This document shows, one piece after another, positions 6,156 through 14,054 of a stretch of 28,538 nucleotides of DNA; position 1 is the first letter of the stretch, and every line of letters starts with the position of its first letter. Source of the DNA: Oscillospiraceae bacterium. Lineage in GTDB: Bacteria > Bacillota > Clostridia > Oscillospirales > Oscillospiraceae. The position numbers and the translations under genes were made by a program. The notes beneath the pieces were generated by a model. That model had not been told where the DNA came from and ran no database searches. It saw only the letters and a program-made list of their open reading frames with translations. The DNA is taken from assembly GCA_016293265.1 (NCBI GenBank), contig JAEDEN010000019.1:1-28538 (forward strand), given 5' to 3'.

Positions 6156-7046
6156 ATGACCTTTCTGAACTTCCTCATCAGCGGGATCAGTCTGGGCAGC
6201 ATTTACGCCATCATCGCCCTGGGCTACACCATGGTCTACGGCATCGCCAAGATGCTGAACTTCGCCCACGGCGACGTCATCATGGTGGGTGCGTACATCT
6301 GCTTCTACGCGGTTTCCCGCTTTAACCTGCCTCCCGTCCTGGCGGTGCTGGCAGCCATGCTGGTTTGCACCATGCTGGGTATGGTCATTGAGCGCCTGGC
6401 CTACAAGCCCCTGCGCCAGGCCCCGTCCCTGGCCGTGCTCATCACCGCCATCGGCGTGAGCTATTTCCTCCAGAACGGCGCCCAGCTTCTGTGGACCTCC
6501 AGCCCCAAGGTGTTCCCCAACTTCTTCAAGGTGGGGGATGAGGCCGGCGTAAAGCTCTTCAGCGGCCGGCTGAACATCTCCTACGTCACCATGGTCACCA
6601 TCGCCGCCTGCGTCATCATCATGCTGGCGCTGACCTGGTTTACCGGCAAGACCCGTATGGGAAAGGCCATGCGCGCCTGCTCCGAGGATAAGGGAGCGGC
6701 CCAGCTGATGGGCATCAATGTCAACGCCACCATCTCCATGACTTTCGCCATCGGCTCCGGCCTTGCTGCCATCGCCGGCGTGCTGTTGTGCTCCGCCTAT
6801 CCCACCCTGGTGCCTACCACCGGCTCCATGCCCGGCATCAAGGCCTTTACCGCCGCCGTCTTCGGCGGCATCGGCTCCATCCCCGGCGCCCTTTTGGGCG
6901 GACTGCTGCTGGGCGTGATCGAGATCTTCGCCAAGGCCTATATCTCCACCCAGCTCTCCGACGCGGTGGTGTTCGCCGTTTTGATCGTGGTGCTGCTGGT
7001 GAAGCCTGCGGGCCTTTTGGGCAAGCAGATCCGTGAGAAAGTGTGA
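6156..7046 (+). CDS. livH: Branched-chain amino acid ABC transporter permease LivH
   Basis: A 296-residue integral membrane protein with about eight hydrophobic helices. It carries the LivH hallmarks: ISGISLGSIYAIIALGYT at the N-terminus, then YGIAKMLNFAHGD. The cytoplasmic coupling loop MRACSEDKGAAQLMGIN contacts the ATPase. Its C-terminal GSIPGALLGGLLLGVIE segment is also family-typical. It forms the translocation path with LivM. The ATG at 6156 has AGGAG 9 bases upstream. It is followed after 9 bases by livM. Confidence 0.92.
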   Translation: MTFLNFLISGISLGSIYAIIALGYTMVYGIAKMLNFAHGDVIMVGAYICFYAVSRFNLPPVLAVLAAMLVCTMLGMVIERLAYKPLRQAPSLAVLITAIGVSYFLQNGAQLLWTSSPKVFPNFFKVGDEAGVKLFSGRLNISYVTMVTIAACVIIMLALTWFTGKTRMGKAMRACSEDKGAAQLMGINVNATISMTFAIGSGLAAIAGVLLCSAYPTLVPTTGSMPGIKAFTAAVFGGIGSIPGALLGGLLLGVIEIFAKAYISTQLSDAVVFAVLIVVLLVKPAGLLGKQIREKV

Positions 7047-7055
7047 GGTGGGAAA

Positions 7056-8114
7056 ATGGCTAAGAAATTCAAAAAACTCAGCAAGACCACCCGCATGAAC
7101 TTTGCCACCTACGGCCTGGTCATCGCGGCGTATCTCATTCTCCAGACCCTGGGAAATGCGGGCGCCATGAGCTCCTCCCTGAAGGGTATGCTCATCCCCA
7201 TCTGCGCCTATATCGTGATGGCCGTCTCCCTGAACCTGACGGTGGGCGTCCTGGGCGAGCTGTCTTTGGGCCATGCGGGCTTCATGTCCATGGGCGCCTT
7301 CACCGGCGTGACGGCGGCTGTGGCCCTGCAGGACTTCATTCCCTCCGCTCCCCTTCGGCTGGCCGTGGGTATTTTGGTGGGCGCCGTCTTCGCCGCCATG
7401 GCGGGCTTCCTCATCGGCATTCCGGTGCTGCGGCTCAAGGGCGACTATCTGGCCATCGTCACCCTGGCCTTCGGCGAGATCATCAAGAGCATTTTCAACA
7501 ACCTCTATGTGGGTGTTGACGGGCGGGGCCTCCACATGAGCTTCCTCACCGACAAGACCCAGCTTCAGGAGGGCGGCAAGCTCATCATCGCCGGCCCCAT
7601 GGGCATCGGCGGCATCCAGAAGATCTCCACCTTTACCGCCGGCTTCCTGCTGGTGATGCTGACGCTGGTCATTGTGTTCAACCTGGTGAACAGCCGTGCG
7701 GGTCGGGCTATCATGGCCATCCGGGATAACCGCATCGCCGCCGAAAGCGTGGGCATCAACGTCACCAAGTACAAGATGATGGCCTTCGTCACCTCCGCCG
7801 CCCTGGCCGGCGCGGCAGGCACGCTGTTCGCCCTGAACTATTCCACCATCGCCGCCAATAAGTTTGACTTCAACACCTCCATCCTGGTGCTGGTGTTCGT
7901 GGTGCTGGGCGGCCTTGGCAATATGCTGGGCTCCATCGTGGCGGCCACCGCCCTCACCATCCTGCCCGAGGCGCTGCGCGAGTTCGCCGACTACCGGATG
8001 CTGGTCTACGCCATCGTGCTGATTCTGGTGATGCTTTTCACCAACAACCCCATGCTCAAGAGCTTCTTCAGCCGTTTCAAGTTCAGCAATTTCCGCGGAA
8101 AGGAGGCCGAGTGA
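7056..8114 (+). CDS. livM: Branched-chain amino acid ABC transporter permease LivM
   Basis: A 352-residue membrane protein of the LivM family. A cytosolic lysine-rich N-terminus of about 15 residues precedes several helices. Signature segments are LNLTVGVLGELSLGHAGFM, the coupling-loop motif MAIRDNRIAAESVGINVTKY, and FNTSILVLVFVVLGGLGNM near the C-terminus. It pairs with LivH in the membrane. The start at 7056 has GAGGTGGG upstream that overlaps the end of livH. It ends one base before the livG start codon, so translation is likely coupled. Confidence 0.92.
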   Translation: MAKKFKKLSKTTRMNFATYGLVIAAYLILQTLGNAGAMSSSLKGMLIPICAYIVMAVSLNLTVGVLGELSLGHAGFMSMGAFTGVTAAVALQDFIPSAPLRLAVGILVGAVFAAMAGFLIGIPVLRLKGDYLAIVTLAFGEIIKSIFNNLYVGVDGRGLHMSFLTDKTQLQEGGKLIIAGPMGIGGIQKISTFTAGFLLVMLTLVIVFNLVNSRAGRAIMAIRDNRIAAESVGINVTKYKMMAFVTSAALAGAAGTLFALNYSTIAANKFDFNTSILVLVFVVLGGLGNMLGSIVAATALTILPEALREFADYRMLVYAIVLILVMLFTNNPMLKSFFSRFKFSNFRGKEAE

Positions 8115-8115
8115 T

Positions 8116-8964
<849 letters not shown>

Positions 8965-8966
8965 GC

Positions 8967-9674
8967 ATGAGTATTTTGAAGGTTGATGACATCAACGTCT
9001 ACTACGGCAGCATCCACGCCATCAAAGGCGTTTCCTTCGAGGTGAACCAGGGGGAGATCGTGACGCTGATCGGCGCCAACGGCGCGGGCAAGTCCACCAC
9101 GCTGAACACCATCTCCGGCCTGCTGCGCAGCTCCAGCGGCTCCGTCACCTTCCTGGATGAGGACCTGGGCAAGGTTCCCGCCCACAAGATCGTCTCCAAG
9201 GGGCTGGCCCTGGTGCCGGAGGGCCGCCGGGTGTTTTTGCAGATGACCGTGCAGGAAAACCTGGAGATGGGCGCCTACACCCTGGGGGCCAAAACCGGTG
9301 ACGAGGACCTGGAAAAGGTCTTCACCCAGTTCCCCAGACTGAAGGAGCGCCGCCGCCAGGTGGCGGGCACCCTCTCCGGCGGCGAGCAGCAGATGCTGGC
9401 CATGGGCCGCGCCCTCATGAGCAAGCCCAAGCTTTTGATGCTGGATGAGCCCTCCATGGGCCTGGCCCCCATTCTGGTGGAGCAGATCTTCGACATCATC
9501 CGCCAGCTCCACGAGGACGGCACCACCATCTTGCTGGTGGAGCAGAATGCCCAGGCGGCCCTCAGCGTGGCTGACCGCGGCTATGTGCTGGAGACCGGCA
9601 AGATCGTCACCTCCGGCACCGGCGCGGAGCTGCTCAGCTCCCCCGCCATCAAAAAAGCCTATCTGGGCGGTTAA
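8967..9674 (+). CDS. livF: Branched-chain amino acid ABC transporter ATPase LivF
   Basis: A 235-residue ABC ATPase of the LivF type. Walker A is GANGAGKST, the signature TLSGGEQQMLAMGRALM, Walker B LLMLDEPSMGLAP, and the switch histidine is replaced by glutamine in LLVEQNAQ, as normal for LivF. An in-frame GTG at 8961 overlaps the livG stop, but the ATG at 8967 is preferred because AAGGAGG lies 7 bases before it. It is the last gene of the cluster, followed by a terminator. Confidence 0.93.
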   Translation: MSILKVDDINVYYGSIHAIKGVSFEVNQGEIVTLIGANGAGKSTTLNTISGLLRSSSGSVTFLDEDLGKVPAHKIVSKGLALVPEGRRVFLQMTVQENLEMGAYTLGAKTGDEDLEKVFTQFPRLKERRRQVAGTLSGGEQQMLAMGRALMSKPKLLMLDEPSMGLAPILVEQIFDIIRQLHEDGTTILLVEQNAQAALSVADRGYVLETGKIVTSGTGAELLSSPAIKKAYLGG

Positions 9675-9687
9675 GAGAAACAGGAAG

Positions 9688-9719
9688 ACCGGCAGGACCA
9701 AGGGCCCTGCCGGTTTTTT
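9688..9719 (+). terminator. Terminator of the livKHMGF operon
   Basis: A 9-bp stem (ACCGGCAGG with its complement at 9706-9714) followed by six T. Confidence 0.9.
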
Positions 9720-9729
9720 CGCTGGGGCA

Positions 9730-9758
9730 TTGACGAAATTTGCCGAATACAGTATGCT
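9730..9758 (+). promoter_or_regulatory. Promoter of the orphan two-TM protein gene
   Basis: -35 TTGACG at 9730-9735, 17-base spacer, -10 TATGCT at 9753-9758. The ATG is about 13 bases after the predicted start, so the leader is very short. Confidence 0.7.
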
Positions 9759-9777
9759 GAAAGGGGAGGTGCGTCAT

Positions 9778-10875
9778 ATGGAAAAAAAGTCTAAATTTTA
9801 TATTTCCAAGCATACGGGCTTTTGGGCCGTATGCGCCACGGTGCTGTGCCTGGCGGCATACATCGCCATCCTTTGCATGATCCAGACCATGTCCGGCGGG
9901 ACAGAGCCGGTCCCCTATGGCTTTTATGTGGCCCGGGATGTGTTTTTGGTCATCTTTACCATCTTTTTGACCGCATTTCTCACGGGATGGCTGGTGGAGG
10001 TGCGCACCAAGAACGAGATCTATGCCAACGCCATCCTCCGGGACGTTTTTGCGAACCCCGTGTTTTACAAGGAGTTTTCCGTTGAAAACAAGCGGACCAT
10101 GCTGGGGGAACTGGAAAAAGAGCTGCTGTTTGATGAAAACGACCAGATACAGAATATGTACGAGAGCATCAAGAAGAAAATGGCGGATGTGAAGAAGGAG
10201 GGCTATTACTATACCTCCTGCAATTACCATGTTTCCTGCTCCGTCAAGGACGGCATCATTTCCAAGGAAGTGAACCGGACGATCCGCCTGTGCCCTTATG
10301 ACGAGAGCTATTCCGTTCAGGACCTGCTGGTGCTGAATTGGGCGGGGCTGAAGGAGATCCCGGACCATTTCCGGCTGAAGTCGGTGGTGGTGGACGGAAA
10401 GCCTCTGAAAAAGGAGGAGTATACGGTGACGGATGTGCCCCATCCCATTGAAACCGATTCCTTCTGCGGGTATTCCATCGCCCATATGTGCCGCATTACC
10501 GGGGAACTGCTTCTTTCCCGGAAGCGGGATACCGTCATTTCGGTCTCCTATGTCACCAAGGTCCCTCTCAGGGACAATATCTATACCTGCCGTACCGGCG
10601 TCCCCTGTAAGCGCTTTTCCGTGTATGTGAATCTGGAGGACAGCCCGGACTATAAGCTGAACGCGGTGGCCTTTGGCTTCCTGGACGCGGCCAAGGACTC
10701 TCCCTCCTGCCTGAACGACCACGAGGTCCGTATCGAGTTTGACGACTGGGTGTTCAATAAAGACGGTGTGACCATTTCCTTTGCAAAGAAGAAACCGGAT
10801 CTGCCTGCCGCCGGAAAGGAGCGGCCCGCCGGAAAAGAACGGAAAAACCGGTGGCTGCTGAGAAATAGAGTTTGA
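9778..10875 (+). CDS. Orphan two-TM protein with a C-terminal soluble, probably beta-rich domain
   Basis: A 365-residue protein I do not recognise. Two hydrophobic helices lie near the N-terminus, at about residues 13-38 and 51-75, joined by a short loop that should face outward. A charged, partly helical linker follows (KNEIYANAILRDVFANP, then ENKRTMLGELEKELLF). The C-terminal 220 residues alternate strand-like segments with short turns (YYYTSCNYHVSCSV, RDTVISVSYVTK, RFSVYVNLEDS). About seven cysteines lie in this half. The tail is very basic (KERPAGKERKNRW). Topology suggests a cytosolic sensor or effector domain on a membrane hairpin. The ATG at 9778 has GGGGAGG 8 bases upstream. G+C is visibly lower than in the liv genes, so the gene may have been acquired. 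It stands alone with its own promoter. Confidence 0.7.
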   Translation: MEKKSKFYISKHTGFWAVCATVLCLAAYIAILCMIQTMSGGTEPVPYGFYVARDVFLVIFTIFLTAFLTGWLVEVRTKNEIYANAILRDVFANPVFYKEFSVENKRTMLGELEKELLFDENDQIQNMYESIKKKMADVKKEGYYYTSCNYHVSCSVKDGIISKEVNRTIRLCPYDESYSVQDLLVLNWAGLKEIPDHFRLKSVVVDGKPLKKEEYTVTDVPHPIETDSFCGYSIAHMCRITGELLLSRKRDTVISVSYVTKVPLRDNIYTCRTGVPCKRFSVYVNLEDSPDYKLNAVAFGFLDAAKDSPSCLNDHEVRIEFDDWVFNKDGVTISFAKKKPDLPAAGKERPAGKERKNRWLLRNRV

Positions 10876-10900
10876 CAAACCGGTATCAAAGAGATATACT
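10872..10900 (+). promoter_or_regulatory. Near-consensus promoter overlapping the stop of the two-TM gene
   Basis: -35 TTGACA at 10872-10877 contains the TGA stop of the upstream gene. A 17-base spacer leads to -10 TATACT at 10895-10900. It drives the short transcript that ends at 11136. Confidence 0.85.
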
Positions 10901-10966
10901 ATAGAATACCATCTGTGTAGGGGCATCCGGGTGATGCTTGCGCAAATGGTAAACTGGAGGTTTTTT

Positions 10967-10996
10967 ATGAAGCGTTTTGACGAAGACATCGCATAA
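10967..10996 (+). CDS. Nine-codon ORF (possible leader peptide)
   Basis: ATG at 10967, TAA at 10994-10996, encoding MKRFDEDIA. TGGAGG lies 6 bases before the ATG, as good as for any gene here, and a hairpin stands just upstream. It may be a leader peptide, a tiny protein, or the truncated start of a decayed gene. Translation is not proven. Confidence 0.35.
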   Translation: MKRFDEDIA

Positions 10997-11102
10997 GTCA
11001 AAAAACAGAGAAACAGTCCTTTAGGGGGTTTTGCGCGCATTTTTCACGGGGGACGTCCCTGGATGTTCACCGTGAACCTGCCGGCGGGGCCTGCTGTCTT
11101 GC

Positions 11103-11136
11103 AGCCTGAGCGGATCAAATCCGCTCAGGCTTTTTT
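11103..11136 (+). terminator. Strong terminator of the short transcript
   Basis: An 11-12 bp stem (GCCTGAGCGGA with its complement) with a TCAAA loop and six T at 11131-11136. The T tract is only on the plus strand, so it serves a plus-strand transcript rather than the minus-strand gene at 11165. Confidence 0.9.
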
Positions 11137-11164
11137 GTGCGTCGGATGCCCTGGGGAGCCGGGG

Positions 11165-12439
11165 TCAGTCCACATCGTAAAGGGAGTCCAGGGTCAGCCA
11201 GGTCTGGGAGAAGGGCCGCATCAGGTTCCAGAACCCGCAGCCCTGGAAACCGTATTCCGCGATGAGGCGGAGCTTTGCCTCCATGGAGCGGGCGTCCTCG
11301 AACCAGACCTCGTGGACGGTGCCGTCCTGGGCGGTGTAATGGAAGAAGGGGGAGACAGCGGTTTCGTCGAACTGGATGGCGATGCGGTGGGCTATGGCGA
11401 TGCGGATGGCCTCCTGATTGGAGATGGAGCGGGCCCGGGTGACGCCCTGACGGAAGGGCAGGGGCCAGTCGTAGCCGTAGTTGGGCACGCCCAGGAAGAT
11501 CTTTTCCGGGGGAATCACCGTCACGGCGTAGTCCAGCACCGCCCGCACGTTGGGCAGGGGGGCCACCGCCATGGGCGGGCCGTAGGTATAGCCCCACTCG
11601 TAGGTCATGAGGAGCACTCCGTCGGTGGCGGCGGCCACGGCGGCATAGTCGTGGCCCTCGTAAAGAAGGCCCCGCTGGCTGGCGCTGGTCTTGGGGGCCA
11701 GAGCCGCCCACAAGAATAATCCCCTGGCGTGGAGGAGCCGCCGCAGCCGGTCCAAAAAGGCGGCGTAGGCCGACGCCAGGTCCCCGGGGATGTACTCGAA
11801 GTCCACGTCCAGCCCCGCGTAGCCCCGGTAGAGAAGGGTTTGCAGGATCTGCTCCACCAGCCGGTCCTGAGGGGAGCGCTCCGTCAATACCATGGTGGCC
11901 CGCTGGGTGTCGAAGGAGCCCTCCTCCGTCAGGGTGGAAAGGTGCATCACCGGCTTTGTGCCCCGCTCCCGGGCAGCGGCGAGGAGAAGGTCGTCCGCCA
12001 GGGGCAGAAGGTTCCCCTCCGCCGTGATGCCGTAGGTGAAGGGGGCCAGGTAGGTGAGGTAGGGCAGCGTCTCGTTCAGCAGCGCCGGGGAAATGTGGGG
12101 ATAGGCGTAGCCGTTGGCGGCGGCCGTTCCCAGCTTTTCTCCAAAGTAGGAGATCACCAGGGCCTGGCCCGGATCGATCTGGGAGCCGCCTCCCAGGAAG
12201 AAGTTGTTGCGCCACAGGGCGCGGACGGTGGTGGAATAGCGTCCGGCGATGGTGGTCAGGGTTTCCCCGGACTGCACGGCGTGGACCACCCGGGGAAAGC
12301 GGATCACCAGGGTCTGGCCCACGGCAAGGGCCCCGTCCGGGGGAACGGAATTGTCGGAAGCAAGGCGGGCCGGGTCCACGCCGTAGTGCTCCGCGATGGA
12401 GGGGAGAGTCTCCCCGGCCCGGACTACGTGTATGGTCAT
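11165..12439 (-). CDS. LysM-GH18 glycosidase (spore-germination SleL/YaaH type)
   Basis: A 424-residue enzyme with two N-terminal LysM peptidoglycan-binding repeats (residues 2-48 and 51-97), both with a GETL core. A glycoside hydrolase 18 barrel follows from about 105 to the end. The catalytic motif DxDxE is present as D211, D213 and E215, in GLDVDFEY. There is no signal peptide. This layout matches SleL/YaaH N-acetylglucosaminidases, which are packed in spores and help break down cortex muropeptides at germination. The ATG at 12439 is preferred over an in-frame GTG at 12448, because AGAGGTGAT forms a ribosome binding site directly before it and LysM begins there. It is divergent from the LysR gene. 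I could not identify a convincing promoter, including a sporulation-sigma type. Confidence 0.88.
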   Translation of the reverse strand: MTIHVVRAGETLPSIAEHYGVDPARLASDNSVPPDGALAVGQTLVIRFPRVVHAVQSGETLTTIAGRYSTTVRALWRNNFFLGGGSQIDPGQALVISYFGEKLGTAAANGYAYPHISPALLNETLPYLTYLAPFTYGITAEGNLLPLADDLLLAAARERGTKPVMHLSTLTEEGSFDTQRATMVLTERSPQDRLVEQILQTLLYRGYAGLDVDFEYIPGDLASAYAAFLDRLRRLLHARGLFLWAALAPKTSASQRGLLYEGHDYAAVAAATDGVLLMTYEWGYTYGPPMAVAPLPNVRAVLDYAVTVIPPEKIFLGVPNYGYDWPLPFRQGVTRARSISNQEAIRIAIAHRIAIQFDETAVSPFFHYTAQDGTVHEVWFEDARSMEAKLRLIAEYGFQGCGFWNLMRPFSQTWLTLDSLYDVD

Positions 12440-12492
12440 GTCGATCACCTCTTTTGTCCAACCTATGCGGCGGGCCGGGGAAAAAGAAGCAC

Positions 12493-12521
12493 TTGCCTTT
12501 TTTCCCTTCCGGAGATACCAT
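12493..12521 (+). promoter_or_regulatory. Possible promoter of the LysR gene at 12577
   Basis: -35 TTGCCT at 12493-12498, 17-base spacer, -10 TACCAT at 12516-12521. Four of six bases match the consensus in each box, so this is tentative. Confidence 0.4.
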
Positions 12522-12541
12522 GTAGGTAGTGAAATGTTTTT

Positions 12542-12561
12542 CGGGGATAGGGATATCCCCG
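12542..12561 (+). promoter_or_regulatory. Hairpin abutting the ribosome binding site of the LysR gene
   Basis: An 8-bp stem (CGGGGATA with TATCCCCG) with a GGGA loop ends at the first base of the GGGAGGGGAG ribosome binding site. It could tune translation or, as DNA, form an autoregulatory dyad. Confidence 0.45.
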
Positions 12562-12576
12562 GGAGGGGAGAGACCT

Positions 12577-13461
12577 GTGAACATCCGAAAATACGAGGCC
12601 TTTGTCCGGGCTGTGGAGCTGGGGAGCCTTTCCAAGGCGGCGGAGGAGCTGGGGTATACCCAATCCGGCATCAGCCACATGATGCAGTCGCTGGAGGAGG
12701 AGGTGGGCTTTCCCCTGCTGGTGCGTACCTCCGTGGGCATCAAGCCCAACAGCGAGGGGGAGATGCTCCTGCCTGTTATCCGGGAGCTGCTGGGCATCAA
12801 CGAGTCTTTGGAGCAGCACATCGCCAAGATCAAGGGAGTGGATACCGGCCATATCCGCATCGCCTGCTATTCCAGCATCGCCGCTTACTGGCTGCCGGAG
12901 ATCATCGCCGCGTTCCAGAAGGAGTTTCCCAACGTGGAGATCCAGATTATGGAGGGCGGCGCGGACACCATCGAGGCCATGATGGAAAACCGCCAGGCGG
13001 ACCTGTGCCTTTACGCCGGGGGTGAGGGGAAGAGCTTCGAGTGGGTGCCCCTGTACCGGGACAGGATGCTGGTGCTGGTCCCGCCGGAGCACCCGGAGGC
13101 GTCGGCGGAGAGGATCTCTCCACAGCGGCTGCAGCAGGAGCGGTTCATCGTCCCGGTGAAGGAGTATGACGGCGAGGTATACGGCATTCTGGATACCTTC
13201 CCCGCCGCGCCGGAGACCGCCTTTTCCGCCTGCAGCGACTATGCCATCATCAACATGGTGCGCCTGGGGTTGGGGGTGTCCATTTTGCCGGAGCTGGTGG
13301 TGAAACACTATTCCGGCGGCACCGCCGCCCTGGAGCTGGACCCGCCCCGCTACCGGATGCTGGGCATGGGGGTGCCTCAGATGAAGGCCGTCTCCCCTGT
13401 GACCCAAAACTTCATGCGCTATGTCCGTGCCTTTGTGAAAGAACTGGGGAAAACAGAATAA
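12577..13461 (+). CDS. LysR family transcriptional regulator
   Basis: A 294-residue LysR-type regulator. The N-terminal winged helix-turn-helix (about 1-60) reads IRKYEAFVRAVELGSLSKAA, then GYTQSGISHMMQSLEEEVG. The effector-binding domain runs from about 90 to 290, beginning GHIRIACYSSIAAYWLPEII. The start is a GTG at 12577 with GGGAGGGGAG well placed; an in-frame ATG at 12529 has a poorer site and would add residues before the conserved fold. It is divergent from the GH18 gene, and 560 bases upstream of a TAXI-TRAP transporter on the same strand. Either could be a target; the ligand is unknown. A terminator follows the stop. Confidence 0.9.
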   Translation: MNIRKYEAFVRAVELGSLSKAAEELGYTQSGISHMMQSLEEEVGFPLLVRTSVGIKPNSEGEMLLPVIRELLGINESLEQHIAKIKGVDTGHIRIACYSSIAAYWLPEIIAAFQKEFPNVEIQIMEGGADTIEAMMENRQADLCLYAGGEGKSFEWVPLYRDRMLVLVPPEHPEASAERISPQRLQQERFIVPVKEYDGEVYGILDTFPAAPETAFSACSDYAIINMVRLGLGVSILPELVVKHYSGGTAALELDPPRYRMLGMGVPQMKAVSPVTQNFMRYVRAFVKELGKTE

Positions 13462-13468
13462 AGGGTTG

Positions 13469-13494
13469 AAACCGCCTCTTCGGAGGCGGTTTTT
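13469..13494 (+). terminator. Terminator of the LysR gene
   Basis: The stem ACCGCCTC with its complement (13471-13478, 13483-13490) closes a TTCG tetraloop and is followed by a T run. Confidence 0.9.
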
Positions 13495-13828
13495 CTTTGC
13501 GGCGGAAGCAGCGGATCTTCTTCCTGAAAATGGATTTCTTAGAAAGAAGTCGGTCGTCAGACAACAAAAAATGACGTCGTACGGAAAATGCAGGAATTAA
13601 AATGGTGTTTGCAAATTTGGAAATAAGGCCCGCTGACCGCCGTTTTTCACCGGTGGGAGGCCGGGAGCGAAAACTGAAAACGGGATTTTTGAAAGTTTTT
13701 TGGTGTTATATTGATAAAAATATGGAAACCGATGGAAAAACGAAACTTTTTTTCGAAAAACACTCCACAAAATTTTTCTCTTAAAATTGTTATTTTTTAC
13801 AATTTTTTAGAATTAAAAGGAAAAAGTG
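13495..13828. other. AT-rich intergenic region upstream of the TAXI-TRAP operon
   Basis: No gene is supported here. Short open frames (such as 13602-13784) lack ribosome binding sites and encode Lys/Phe-rich peptides typical of random AT-rich DNA. It holds long A and T runs at 13735-13810, a possible weak promoter (TTGAAA at 13689, TGATAA at 13712) and the dyad listed separately. The base composition contrasts sharply with the genes on each side. Confidence 0.5.
13783..13806. promoter_or_regulatory. AT-rich dyad, candidate operator
   Basis: AAAATTGT (13783-13790), 8 bases, ACAATTTT (13799-13806): a perfect 8-bp inverted repeat ending 22 bases before the -35 box of the TAXI promoter. Its spacing and AT-rich half sites fit a LysR-type recognition dyad; it could also act as a weak terminator because of the T run. 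Confidence 0.45.
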
Positions 13829-13857
13829 TTGCATATCTCAGAAAAAGGAAGTATAGT
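13829..13857 (+). promoter_or_regulatory. Promoter of the TAXI-TRAP operon
   Basis: -35 TTGCAT at 13829-13834, 17-base spacer, -10 TATAGT at 13852-13857. Confidence 0.65.
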
Positions 13858-13863
13858 CATAAG

Positions 13864-14054
13864 CAAGTTTTTTATTTTCTCTTGCATGGCGAAAAAAGAG
13901 CCGGGCAGGAGATGCGGAGGCGCTCCGGACAGCGGAACGCCCCGGCGCCCACCCGGGCGGAAGCCCCGTTCACCGGGGGAAGGACCCTTGGCAACGACTG
14001 TGCCCATAGGGGGCGCGGTTGCAATATAAAACAAAGAGGAAGAGGAGAGAAGTT
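13864..14054 (+). promoter_or_regulatory. Long structured 5' leader of the TAXI-TRAP operon
   Basis: About 190 nt between the predicted start and the ATG. The segment 13900-14020 is GC-rich and full of short complementary pieces (for example GCGCTCCG with CGGAACGC, and CCCCG with CGGGG), set in AT-rich surroundings. No ORF with a ribosome binding site occupies it. It does not match the conserved core of the riboswitch classes I know. A cis-regulatory RNA is possible. Confidence 0.4.

Larger units (their letters stand above)
10907..11136 (+). ncRNA. Candidate small RNA or leader-peptide transcript
   Basis: About 230 nt between a near-consensus promoter and a strong terminator, with no ORF longer than a few codons behind a ribosome binding site. 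The 5' part folds: TACCAT (10907-10912) pairs with ATGGTA (10946-10951) and encloses GCATC/GATGC (10923-10937). A GGAGG and a 9-codon ORF follow. The 3' half holds further dyads, such as GGACGTCC at 11050-11057 and GTTCAC/GTGAAC at 11065-11077. I could not match it to 6S RNA, tmRNA, SRP RNA, RNase P RNA or a riboswitch class I know. The class is therefore unknown, and it could also be the remains of a lost gene. Confidence 0.45.

Noticed and set aside
10907..11136. Known RNA classes (6S, tmRNA, SRP, RNase P, fluoride, manganese, c-di-GMP) for the short transcript
   Set aside because: None of the consensus motifs I remember is present, so it was left unclassified.
13900..14030. Resemblance of the TAXI leader to a SAM-type riboswitch (GGCAAC then GTGCC)
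   Set aside because: The conserved 5' core expected for SAM-I is missing and the context is an organic-acid transporter; the similarity is too short.
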